DNA of 64,000 bases from contig MU400607.1 in NCBI GenBank assembly GCA_022578965.1, positions 1 through 64,000 of the forward strand, given 5' to 3'. Each line of letters begins with the position of its first letter. Position 1 is the stretch's first letter. This DNA is from Xylaria sp. FL1777. Its lineage: Eukaryota; Ascomycota; Sordariomycetes; Xylariales; Xylariaceae. The notes beneath the pieces were generated by a model. The model was not told the origin of the DNA and did no database searches. It was given only the letters and a program-made list of their open reading frames with translations. The position numbers and the translations under genes are program-made. Shown here in pieces: positions 1-9,949 of the stretch.

Positions 1-440
1 AAATGCTTTAATATTATATTATTAGCTAGTTTATTTAGTTTGCTAAGTTTTTTAATAAATTTTAAAAGTTTTAAAGCTATTAGTTTTTTTAAAAAACAAT
101 TATTAATTAAGCTAAAGCTAAAATTATTAAAAGTTTATAGTTTTATAATAAAATAAAAAAATAATACTAATTAATAAATTAATAAATAAAATTTAACTTT
201 TAATTATTTAAGCTTAAAATATTATAATATAATAAAGTATTTTAATTATAAAATTAATATTAAATATAAGTATTACTATAAAAAGCTTTAAGCAATATTA
301 TAATTATTTTTTTTAAGTTTTATTAGCAAATAATTTATAAATATAAATAATATATATATATATATATAAAATAAACTTTAGCTTAAAAATTAACAAAAGT
401 GCTTTAAACTAAAATATATAAAACATAGGCTTTAATCTTA
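1..440. mobile_element. AT-rich, RIP-type retroelement relic (left edge, partial)
   Basis: Almost pure A+T sequence; surviving C and G sit mostly in AGCT/GCT contexts, the pattern left when CpA/TpG sites have been converted. No open frame or protein motif can be read. It abuts a segment (541-598) that matches the end of the LTR of element O at 60971-61028, so it is most simply the inner part of another O-family copy that continues beyond the left edge of the window. Confidence 0.6.
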
Positions 441-540
441 TAAATATATTTGCACGAGCCCTTAAAGAAGATAGGTTATAGCTTGCAGCAAGCGTAGCCC
501 GTTATTCTATGTTTCTAGTCTAAGGCACCTGAGATAAAGT

Positions 541-598
541 TTCTGCACAGCAACTGTCGCACGGTATACACTATGGCCTGTGCTGCCTAGAAGCCACA
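541..598. repeat. 3' end of an O-family LTR
   Basis: About 58 bp align with the last 58 bp of the right LTR of element O (60971-61028), differing by roughly five transitions, and both end in GAAGCCACA/TAGAAGCCACA. The preceding 100 bp (441-540) do not align well to that LTR, so this is either a diverged subfamily or a rearranged LTR. It marks the boundary between AT-rich DNA on the left and normal DNA on the right. Confidence 0.6.
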
Positions 599-1450
599 TA
601 TAAGGCAGCACATACATAGTATCTACCTATGTACTATGTAGGTACGTAGATACTACTTATGTACGTACATATGTAAGTACGTTAGGTACTTGAGCAAGGT
701 ACCTATACTTATTGCATGAGCACAGAAAATACTAAGATGTCGGCTTTATGGGACCTGAAGTACACGCAGATGTATACCATACCTAGGTAGATAGCAATCA
801 CCCACTCTCTTACTCTACATACTTCAGTAGCTGCCGCTCGTTGAAGCAAAGACATGGCATCTGAGGCTTTTGAACCGGAATCCCGAGTTACCTAAGAGCT
901 AGGGATACTGAAGCAAGAGGTAGGTAGGTACCTATATAACACAACATCTCTTGTTTTCACCATCTGATATATCATTACAGCCACCATCGAAGCATTATCA
1001 TTCATCAAGGACCATGCTAATATCAGACTTATTAGGGCCATTTAGATTGAATTAGACGTTATCTTGGACCGCCATCATCTTTGTGACTACTGTTAATCGG
1101 TACCTTGAAAAGACACTAGTTTGATCTCCCTGATCACTACCTAGGTATTCTCCTAATAGCCACCATGGTTATTAATTTACCTAATTGTATCATCTGAAAT
1201 CGCATGCAGAGAAGTGCTTAGAAGATCTGCTGCTCAGGTCCATGTTAGGATGTCGGCTTTATCGTATGGGCACTACAGATATAGCCACTGGTGGCTCAAC
1301 TACTCAATTAGAGTTGAAGGTCTTGATTGTGTTGTCCTTGTTGTTGTATAGTTCGTCTCACTCCACGCGCATAAATGGTTCATGAAAGATGGCGTAAGGT
1401 GATCTCTTAAAGTTTTTTTTTCGCCCTATTTCAGCATCTATGAGAGCGTG
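599..1450. other. Gene-free intergenic stretch
   Basis: No convincing coding sequence. 610-700 is a low-complexity, partly palindromic tract of TAC/GTA words (TAGTATCTACCTA facing TAGGTACGTAGATACTA) that could fold into an imperfect hairpin. A 66-codon frame at 1185-1385 has no recognisable content and is regarded as chance. Confidence 0.5.
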
Positions 1451-3308
1451 CTAAGCCTGCGGGTGAGAGCCGGAGAAAAGTCTGTTCATCATCTCCCACT
1501 GCAGTCTTCGATCTTCCCGTGCTTCTTCCTGCCCTTTGGCCAACATGTCTACGATCCGATCAAATTTCTTGGATAGTTCTTCCACTTGACTCTCTTCTCT
1601 AGAGGATGTCAGCTGTGACTTACTCGTCTGTGTACGTGACCGCGAGTTGCCAGATCGTCCCGCCGGGGGGTACGCAAGTCGTAGGTTTCTGGAGTCGCTT
1701 GCTGGATCGAGGACCTTCCACTCGGGAGTAATACCTTTGGCAGCAAACCAATCATCAATGTATTGATCTGCCACTCTTTGTTGTAACCACCGGCGAAGCG
1801 TTGATCGGGTTACAATAGTTGGCTTGGCAGAATGCGTGCGCGTTTCGACCCAGATATAGGTAGTTGGTAATCGTCCGGGACACCCCCCAGACATATACGC
1901 AACGCCGATGATCTCGACAAATTCCGTAGGAGACATGGTAGCATACTTCGCAGCGCTCTCCTGAATGTTGTTCTTTTTATGTTGCGGGAGTTGATGATAT
2001 GCTAGTGCAGCAGCATCACCAACTTCGCTGCCTAACGCGATCTTGATTGGGTTAACACCGTCGACCCTGACGAACATTGTAAAGCCAAGAGTAACGGTGC
2101 TTCCTTCGATGGCCCGGCGTGACGTAGGGAAATACCCCAGGATAGGATCTCCGTTGACTGTGAACCCCGGACGGAGCCGCCTGCGGGTGTTCTGACGGTG
2201 GGCACCTTCTATGTCCTCATCGACGTCCTCATATGTATCCTCCTCCATTTTGACATCGTCAGTGTTGACATTTGGCAGGGAAGTGCCATTGCCTATTTGT
2301 GGAGGCATCTGCTGCTCCATATGAATGCCCTGCATGGCTAGCTTCGAGAGTAATGGCTCCATAAGGAGCTGGACCCAGTCCATCGGCCAGCTGTAAAGGG
2401 GTCTTTGGCATGTTTTTGTGAAATATGTTTGCAACCCGAGTATTTCCCTCTTTACTTCTGCCGTGTCAAGTATCTGGATCTGGAACTTCATGAGAATGCT
2501 TCGTTGTGTGTACTGAATCCCGAGGAGCTTCTGTCGCGGAACTCCATACATTGTTGGGACAGGTCTCTTGCGATTGAGGTTCTCCCTTTCGATTTTCTTA
2601 TTAATCTTGTCAATCTCGACTAGTCGAGAAAGATTAATAGGCCCTTCAAGACTCTCAAAGAATTCTCTGATAAATGGGGTTATTTTGCGATGCAATTTTA
2701 CAACTTGTGTGCTGGGCGGTAGGTATGTCGCTTCAATGTCTTCTTCGCTATCTTCATCGTCCAGTTCGAAAGCGTTGTCATCGTCGCTGCCAGCGTCATC
2801 GAACGCGCCTTCAGCAAAGTCTTCGCCAAAGGTCTCTGCCATAGGCGGTCGAGGAGTACTATTAAGAAAGTTGTCGTAGATCATTCGCTTCTTGGGGTCT
2901 ATTAATACGTCCCTCGCATTATTAACATCTATAATGCAGTAATATTAGTAAAAAGCTAGTACGGAGTAGGTGCGAAGTAAAACCAGACGTTTAGTACATA
3001 CGTTGAGTACATTTCTTTGCGCCTTTATCCTTATTTTTATCCGGGTGGACACCGCCCACGATTCTCTTCCAGGCAATGAGAATATCGTTTGGCGTTGCAT
3101 ATGGTGGTACACCAAGTAAGTCATACATTGTAGCTTTTTGTAATATAAGCTTCAATATATAGTTCACTCTCTCACGTTGTGCCCGAGGGCCTGTATCAGC
3201 ATCGATTGCAGCCTCGATTGCCCGAGGAGTGTCAACCTCTTCATCGCTATCATCGGAAAGGGAAAACGGCTGCCGTGATTGTACTAGATCCATCATTGTT
3301 GACAACAT
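1451..3308 (-). CDS. J-domain (DnaJ-like) protein of unknown role
   Basis: Two exons, 3308-3002 and 2928-1451, joined across a 73-bp intron (3001-2929; donor GTATGT, acceptor TATAG) give 594 residues. The intron splits the J domain. Exon 1 carries YDLLGVPPYATPNDILIAWK and the HPD tripeptide that stimulates Hsp70 ATPase; exon 2 opens with VNNARDVLIDPKKRMIYD, the usual helix IV. The N-terminus before the J domain and the segment after it are acidic and low complexity. The remaining 400 residues are not recognised; the last 70 are rich in charged residues and probably helical. It is presumably an Hsp70 co-chaperone, client unknown. The start ATG at 3308 has further in-frame ATGs just after it. 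Only the J domain is certain. Most of the length matches no family I know. Confidence 0.8.
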
Positions 3309-3339
3309 AGAACTGACGAGATGCTTAGTGAAACTGGGT

Positions 3340-3403
3340 ATGAACTCAGATTGGACGTGATCTCAGCGTGGTTGTGAACTGAGAGTGGACGTGAACTCAG
3401 CAT
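3340..3403. repeat. Short imperfect tandem repeat
   Basis: The words TGGACGTGATCTCAGC (3352-3367) and TGGACGTGAACTCAGC (3386-3401) recur 34 bp apart, with a further related GAACTCAG before them and an inverted GAACTGAG between them. It lies just upstream of the J-domain gene, so it could be promoter sequence, but no known site was recognised. Confidence 0.4.
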
Positions 3404-3776
3404 GGATATAGCACTATTCATAACCTACGTATATGCTATCATACCTAACCCAGATCTCTTCCGTCTCAAATTTCCCGAGATGCTTCGAGTTTTCTATCCC
3501 TGGATTTCTCCCTTCATTCCCTGACATTACATATTCCCCTAAACGCTTGATATCACTAGCTAGGATCTATATTAGGTAATTAGTCCTAGTCCAAATGTTT
3601 GTTTATAAGATCAATGTAAGTAAACAAACTTTTACTTTTGATCATTTTTTTTAGTTTCCCCCCTTTGACTATTCTTCCCAATATTCTTATACACTGTGCT
3701 TTCTCACCACCGATTTTCTGGATCACTAGCAAGCCATACTGCCCACCCTGCGGTGACCCAGACTTAGACCAACACC

Positions 3777-4031
3777 ATGGCTGATACACTCCTATGCAGC
3801 TCAATCATGTGCTTAAGGTAGGAGAGCAAGGAAATAAATACCAAGATAGACGCACTAGACACCAAGATCGACACCAAGATAGATATACTGAACACTCAAG
3901 TGCAAGGATAGTTGCGGTTCAGTAGTCGTTTTGAAAGTATAGAGGGATACAATTGGCGACACGGCGTCAATTCATTCCTTGCGCTATGGCTGCCTAGTTG
4001 TCATTCTAGTTCAGATGTTTCTTCCTATTAG
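3777..4031 (+). pseudogene. Decayed small coiled-coil gene
   Basis: From an ATG in good context (CACCATGG) one frame runs 84 codons to TAG at 4029, broken only by two in-frame TAG codons at 3819-3821 and 3909-3911. The middle part is a heptad-like run (INTKIDALDTKIDTKIDIL), followed by FSSRFESIEGYNWRHGVNSF. Both interruptions are explicable as CAG-to-TAG changes, the C-to-T type expected from RIP or deamination. I do not recognise the family. It could also be a chance frame, but the ordered repeat and the single reading frame argue for a relic. Confidence 0.4.
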
Positions 4032-6372
4032 TGATGACCTCATTAATTATTATCGACGAACTAACATGCATGAAACGCCCTACCAAGGTAATCGTTCCCG
4101 CGCCATCGTTACCCCGTTACGTGGCAAGCTTGACTACTAGTTACACGCCGCTCCGGGAGATTGACTGCTCCCACGTGAGGATAGAGCCGTGAAGCGCTTT
4201 GAAGAGAGCACAGGCTTAACATGAACCGTCACAATCTGCGAGTACAACGGGAGGGTTCACAGAACCGGGCCCTTTTCACACACCTATGGGGGTGAACACG
4301 GTGTGTGATTGATTATCCCATGGCTTCAGGAGAGTCAGTTGGTTCCTAGAGCGCGCCCTTGGCTGCACGACCAAAGATTAACTGGTGGATCAAGGATATT
4401 CCAGGAAGGGATGGAAGGGAGGTGGCCTAAGTAGAGGCGGCATCGTTCGGCCGCCGTAGTGCCCCAATGAGCCAGCAAACGCCTTTGTACGATGTGTTCA
4501 ATATACTCCTGCTTCGCCTAACAGTAGACTCTAACAGCGGAGGAACTCCGAACGTTACTAAGAGCTGGGATAGATCTTCGAGTAAAGCCTCAGAACTATT
4601 ATTATAGAACTGAGAACAAAATATCAGACGATGTATCCACGGAACACTCTCCTGCTAACTTAGGAACGGATACCTACGCTTTGGCCTGAGGCTCATCTCG
4701 ACCATCATCAATGTCATGCCACGCTGTTTTCAATATAGTCTGCAACTCTTACGCGCTCGATGAACTAAGGCTTAATGACATGGCCATTGGCACTAGGCGA
4801 CTTGCCACCATCAGTTTTGGCTCAAATGGAATCAGACTCATCAATTTCGGCTAGGCCCATGCAAATAGGCGACTACACTTTAACCCACATTATGTACTTG
4901 TGCAAATGCGTCAGAGTCTGTCTCTATCTTGTTAGGGCCAACACGATTCGTGAGGATACACTTTTCTTGCCACTCCTGAATGTGGTCGTTGTCGAAGAGG
5001 GGCCCAATTTCTCATGCTCCGGTCGCATCTCTGCGGCTTTGCTGGATCGATGCGATCTATTCGAATCAGCAAAGTTTCGACAGAAATACTATGAATGCCA
5101 GCTACAAGCGAGTATATGGCGCTTATAGGAATACTACAGTGATTGTATAAGTGCGCACAAAACCGACGATAGGTATGCTGTAGGCCGCCACCAAACTCCT
5201 AACTCTCATGCCCGAACCTCGATTGGTAGACAATATTCATGGTAAGCCATACTAGTCCCACATCTCGATCTTTTACGGGTTCATACCTGCTTGACTTTGT
5301 TCTGCTGTATGGGTACCTTCTTCAGGCTTCGTTGACTTGGAGATGGCTTACTGGTCTGGTGGCTTGGGCAGCCTCCTGAGCATTGAGATGGCCCCACGGT
5401 GCATCGACACGTTTTACGATAGTGGTCGGGGATGTAACGTGAATATTGGATTTCGACGGTAGCCCATACGTAGTGCTATATCCTAGGGCGACTAATATAG
5501 GGTGCTGTCTTGCGAACACGGAGGTAGTTAGCAATATGCTATACTTCGGAAAATCTATGATCCTCGCCGGTTGCAATGGGTGGCGAAGCCTAAGGAGCCT
5601 GAGATATTTAGGTATAATAGATAAAGACGTGGCAAGTAGTATAGGGACTAAAAACTGCGGGGATTTAGTCGAGGGTGCTCCGTGGTGCCAAACAACTATG
5701 CTTTTCGCCTTGATTCCTCCCGTGATCCTATATTACTCGTCGGCTTACTGCGACCTACACTGAACAGTAATTAACTGTATTAATTCGATGAGAACGACCA
5801 TACTGTCTATTCGACTGAGCTGGCAAAGTTTGTGCCAGTGCTAGCCACGTGGGGATACACATGTCAATATGGTATTATTCCATGTGCCATCATTTAAGCA
5901 TGGGGCGACCAAACGGATTTGAAGGATCTCTACGGGAATAGGTTATCCACTACGGCGACGTGCGTCACGCCTGGAAAGAAAGCCCAGGGCTTCGGGACGA
6001 TGACACTCTACCGGACCCGGGTTGCACATGATATCCGATAGACGTGGACCGACTGTGAAGCAATCTATCGAAGTATGCGACTTCATGAGATCGTCATTAA
6101 ATCTTATGCCCAACTATTACTGTCACACTAAGGCGAAAAATATCAGTTTGGGCGACGAAAGGTTACCTGCATACCTACATCTGCTGTCATTGCCAAGAAT
6201 GATAGCCGCGATTTGCGACAGTGTTGACTGAGGCTGAAATAATAGAAACAAATATCAATTTCGGTACAAGAAGCCGCAGAATTCCATCATGAACAACAAC
6301 GATAAGTTCACGCATCCCTCTGACCTTAACTAAACTATTCACGGACTAAGCCAATCCTACCACCTACCCACC
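4032..6372. other. Gene-free stretch, nothing recognised
   Basis: About 2.3 kb of normal base composition without a recognisable protein, RNA gene or repeat. Several 60-117-codon frames exist (4775-5128, 5322-5576, 5446-5763, 6022-6231), and a 46-codon frame at 4467-4607, but none shows domain content, and several overlap each other on opposite strands. This may be a graveyard of decayed genes or long intergenic DNA. Confidence 0.4.
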
Positions 6373-7917
6373 ATGGCGTCCGTAGCGAGCACCCAAGCGG
6401 TGGGCGCACTTGAGGTCGTGAACTTCCTTAAACTCCTCAGCGCCCTGGCAACTGATCAATCGACGGCTTGGATGGACCGAGTCCTTAAAGACAACGAGGA
6501 TATGAAGGCCATTGTCCAACAGAAAGAAAGCGACAACAAAACATTCGTTCGAACCATAGCAAATCTCAAGAATGAGCTTGATGAGCAGGTTAAAAGGTCA
6601 GACGACGCCGCCGCCCAGAGCGCAGACGCCAAAACGAAAGCTAGCGAACTAGTAACTGAAATCGATGGCGCGAAGAAGACCATTGCCGAAAAAGATCAGA
6701 AGCTGAAAGAAGATGCCACCACGATCGCTGGCTTGAAAGGCAACGTGGAGGCGCTTCACGAAGAAGCGAAGAAACGTAATGATGTGATTGAGGAACAGAA
6801 GGAACTGCATGTGAAGGACAGTGCCTCCATCAATAAACTCCAGGGGCAGCTGGTGGCGGCAGAAACTGCGCTTAAGACCACATCGAATCAACTTAAAGAG
6901 CTACAAGACCTTTCTTGTAACGTGGTTGACGGCACAAAGGAGTTCGTGTAAGTCCCACTTTGCCCCTTTTCACATATACTCACTGAGGATACACACTAAC
7001 GAGTTACCACTAGCATCACGGAAATTGATAAGATCTATGGCCATGCCAAGGAGGTGGCTATAAGGTATTTCAACGAGGACCTTCCAGATGACATTCTCGC
7101 GGATACCCACCTTTTTGAAGGTATTCGCAAGCTAGTGAAGCTCCCCTTACCCGCATCAAATTCTGGACCTGCGAAACGGGTCCGGGTTGCAGCCTTCTTG
7201 GCTAGCTTGGGCTCCCAGCTAGCTGACCAAATCTTTGTTCCCTTTTACTTATTACCTGATGAGAATCAAGACTTACCAATAGGTATCGATACTATCACTG
7301 TGATGCTTTCGAATTTGACGCACACAGATCCCAGGAGAGAGTTGCATCTTCGCAGCGTACTGCTTGCAATTTCTCCCGAGGAGCAACGAAGGGTGGCCTA
7401 TGAAAGGGCAGATGAGATTGCAGATGATATTTTTGAAAACCTACGTCACCTAGTCACTACAGAACAACAGAGCAGTTTTGGAAATGATATCTTTAGACTA
7501 TGTCGACTGGCCGTCCAAATTTGGGATACGCTGCGGTCGCTCAAAGCAAAGGTCGAGCCGTTTACAGAGACGGAGGAGGATACGGAGAAATTCTGGCTCC
7601 CTGCAGAGCTGGACAGCACAAGTCAGACTAAGAAGTCGCAGGCTAACGGCAAGCCCAACGGCCTGGGCTCAAAGCCCTCTTTGCACTCCCTGAAGTCGGC
7701 AAGGGGGATCAAGCTTGTCTGGCCTGGATTCTCATATGGAAATGAGGTTCTCAAACAAGGGTTCATGCTTCTGGAGTCCCAGGTTGAGCGGGCAAACGAG
7801 GAGGTACCACTAAAGCGGAATGTGAGGGCGATGCAGAGAGCAGCTACTGCCTCCCCGGTGCTATCGCAGCGACGTTCAGTGGCCAAGAAAACAAAACTCT
7901 TAAAGGCCGCGGATTGA
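6373..7917 (+). CDS. Coiled-coil protein of unknown function
   Basis: Exons 6373-6947 and 7014-7917, with a 66-bp intron (GTAAGT donor, CACTAAC branch, CTAG acceptor), give 492 residues from an ATG in CACCATGG context. Residues about 50-185 are a long charged coiled coil (repeated K/E/D with L and A at heptad positions). The C-terminal 300 residues form a mostly helical region (RYFNEDLPDDILADTHLFEG, then SPEEQRRVAYERADEIADDI). It ends with a conserved-looking WPGFSYGNEVLKQGF segment and a basic tail (RRSVAKKTKLLKAAD), possibly a nuclear signal. No catalytic motif, signal peptide or membrane segment is seen. The layout suggests a structural or scaffolding protein. The family is not recognised and no function is assigned. 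Confidence 0.75.
6948..7013 (+). other. Spliceosomal intron of the coiled-coil gene
   Basis: A 66-bp intron with donor GTAAGT at 6948, branch-like CACTAAC near 6994 and acceptor TAG ending at 7013. Removing it joins a two-nucleotide codon remainder to one nucleotide of exon 2 and keeps the frame open (KEFVITEIDKIYGHAKEV). Confidence 0.85.
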
Positions 7918-8362
7918 CTGTCCGTAGGTGCCACCATCCTTTCACTGGCCGCGCTTGTCCAGCACAGGCGTGTTCGATTGCTCCAGGAGAGACAACTATT
8001 GCATCTACAACGTATTGTTCAACAGAAACCTCGGGCTCGGATTGGTTATAGGAAGCGTCACTGATTTAGCGTTTACATGTACAACTTCCGGCGAACATGA
8101 TGGTGGCTATTGTGTCTTAGGTATTGTCAGATTGCAGTGTAGTCAGTTATCGTATGCTTAGGATATCTTAAAAGAATTTGACTTTTTCCCTTTACTTCTA
8201 AAATCAGGATCGTCAGATCTCCTTAATGAAATCGTAAACATGCTTGTTTAACATTCGGATACCGCCTGTGACATGGGTAATGGATACTGTTGTCCCAATT
8301 TCTTTATGATGCTCGACTTAATAGAAACACCCCTTGAAGACACTATTGCACTATAGAACCCC
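7918..8362. other. Intergenic region between convergent genes
   Basis: 445 bp between two convergent stop codons. No feature is recognised; a 77-codon frame here is treated as chance. It should hold both polyadenylation regions. Confidence 0.5.
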
Positions 8363-9154
8363 TCAGCTCATCACAGTAACGGTATGTACATACTTCACCT
8401 TGCCCCCTTCAAGCCTAATCTCATGCGAATCAGGCAAGCTACCCAGGGAATCGAACGAACAAAGCACATCGACAGACCCAATGGTCTCATCAATAACATA
8501 CCGTCTATTCCCGTTATTCCTTGCACTGCCCCCACGCGGGAGCGACGCACCACACGGCTTGGTAAGCGCAGAGCCCTCGACGCGCTCACAGTCTGTGCCC
8601 CAGGGGATGGAGTCCGCGGCCTTGGCATCCGTCCACATATCCAGGTACGCGTCGCCGACCCTCTTCAACTCCGTGCGGTTCGACCTCTGGCCTTCATCTA
8701 GCATGCCCCAGTTCTCCTTCTGTATATACGAGAGTGTCTGCGCGGCATTGAAGAACAGCGCGCCCGTCGTCGCCACGATGCTGTCGATCGTGGAAATGGT
8801 GCCGGCGTCGCCGTCCGCATGGCGGATCTGCGTCGAGATGACGTACGGTTTGGATCCCGTCGACGAGATCAGCATCGTGTAGCTCGCGCAAGCGGTCGTG
8901 TCTGCCGTGGAGCGGTTGAGATCGATTTTCAGCGGTTGGCTTAGCACCCCCGTTTTGATGTCGGCCTTCTTGTTATTCTCCTGATATGTGAAGTTCGTCG
9001 CCGAGACTTTCAGGCCTTCGATACTCCCGATCGCCTGCGCGGCTAGATAGCTACTAGCAGCTGCGAGAAGCCCTTCGCGCGTGCATTCTGCTTGACCAAG
9101 AGCAATGAATCTGGCCAGAGCGGCGGCGGCGCCAAGCACGAATCGTGAAAGCAT
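8363..9154 (-). CDS. Secreted DUF8021-like protein
   Basis: Single exon, 263 residues. The first 22 residues form a signal peptide (hydrophobic [14 protein letters not shown], likely cut after GQA) and the mature protein opens with Cys ([20 protein letters not shown]). The next part ([20 protein letters not shown], then [20 protein letters not shown]) and the [20 protein letters not shown] stretch resemble fungal secreted proteins grouped under DUF8021. Candidate N-glycosylation sites are visible at NFT, NRS and NRT. The biochemical role of that family is not established to my knowledge. It is divergent from the xylosidase gene across 795 bp, which would allow shared control. The assignment rests on pattern memory, not a search. 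Confidence 0.75.
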   Translation of the reverse strand: MLSRFVLGAAAALARFIALGQAECTREGLLAAASSYLAAQAIGSIEGLKVSATNFTYQENNKKADIKTGVLSQPLKIDLNRSTADTTACASYTMLISSTGSKPYVISTQIRHADGDAGTISTIDSIVATTGALFFNAAQTLSYIQKENWGMLDEGQRSNRTELKRVGDAYLDMWTDAKAADSIPWGTDCERVEGSALTKPCGASLPRGGSARNNGNRRYVIDETIGSVDVLCSFDSLGSLPDSHEIRLEGGKVKYVHTVTVMS

Positions 9155-9949
9155 CGTCAGAGTCTTCGCGGGAAATAGTGATAGCTTATGAGAATTGACA
9201 ACGCAGAATAACCACGTCCATGGCGCGCCATGTTTTGGCGAGCTCTCGGCGTCAGGTACATATAGAGGGCAATCTAAGCGTACATACGCTGTGCATCTCG
9301 ATATACCGTGCGGTGGGGAGCAGAGATCTTCCCATATTGAACTCCCCGCTTGTTATATAGGCGGGTGTAACCTCGTGCTTCTGCGGATTACAGGCTGGTG
9401 AGAGTGTCTTTAGTCATTGATATAGTTCTGGTTTTATTCGCCGGAATAGCTACATACTCAAAGGTCTCGCGTATATCCTGAGAAAGCCATAGAGCTACCA
9501 AAGTGCCAATCAATAGCTACGGGAATGGCTAGCCGGTGTGGACAGATACATAGGGTAGTCTCGAACTTGAGGATGAGCTCCATCGCGGCTCCGAACTCGC
9601 AATTATTGGAGACCAAGGAGTACACTGTTAAACTCCAAAAGCCGGGTAAAGTTTGGACTCTTCGCTGACTGGTGGCAATATTGAATGCACATCCGAGCCC
9701 TTTTGGAGAACGCGGTAAGGTCGAATGCATCTCCAAGAAATGTCGGCAAATCACCTCGGGGTAGATCCGCGGATACCACAATACACGTAGCTAATGTAAT
9801 GTAACTGACGTAATGAGACTCTAGGAGTATCTTGTTAGAAATCATAGAATAGTTCTCTGCATTTTGTAGCTTTTCTCTTTCTCCAAGCGGCGACTTGGTT
9901 CACCAGCAAATGGTGTATATAGCGCAGCATTTATATAATAACGCGTATC
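9155..9949. promoter_or_regulatory. Divergent promoter region (DUF8021-like / xylosidase)
   Basis: 795 bp between two divergent start codons. It contains a palindromic GGCTAGCC at 9527-9534, which fits the GGCTAR site of XlnR/XYR1-type xylanase activators on both strands. GTGGGG and CCCCGC near 9312-9350 fit SYGGRG, the CreA/CRE1 catabolite-repressor motif. A TATATA lies at 9916-9921, 29 bp before the xylosidase ATG. All are short words that also occur by chance, so this is suggestive only. Confidence 0.35.

Noticed and set aside
1185..1385. 66-codon ORF
   Set aside because: No motif, no supporting context, and low-complexity sequence around it.
5322..5763. Overlapping ORFs on both strands (84 and 105 codons)
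   Set aside because: They overlap antisense, carry no recognisable domain, and have no intron or start context to favour either.
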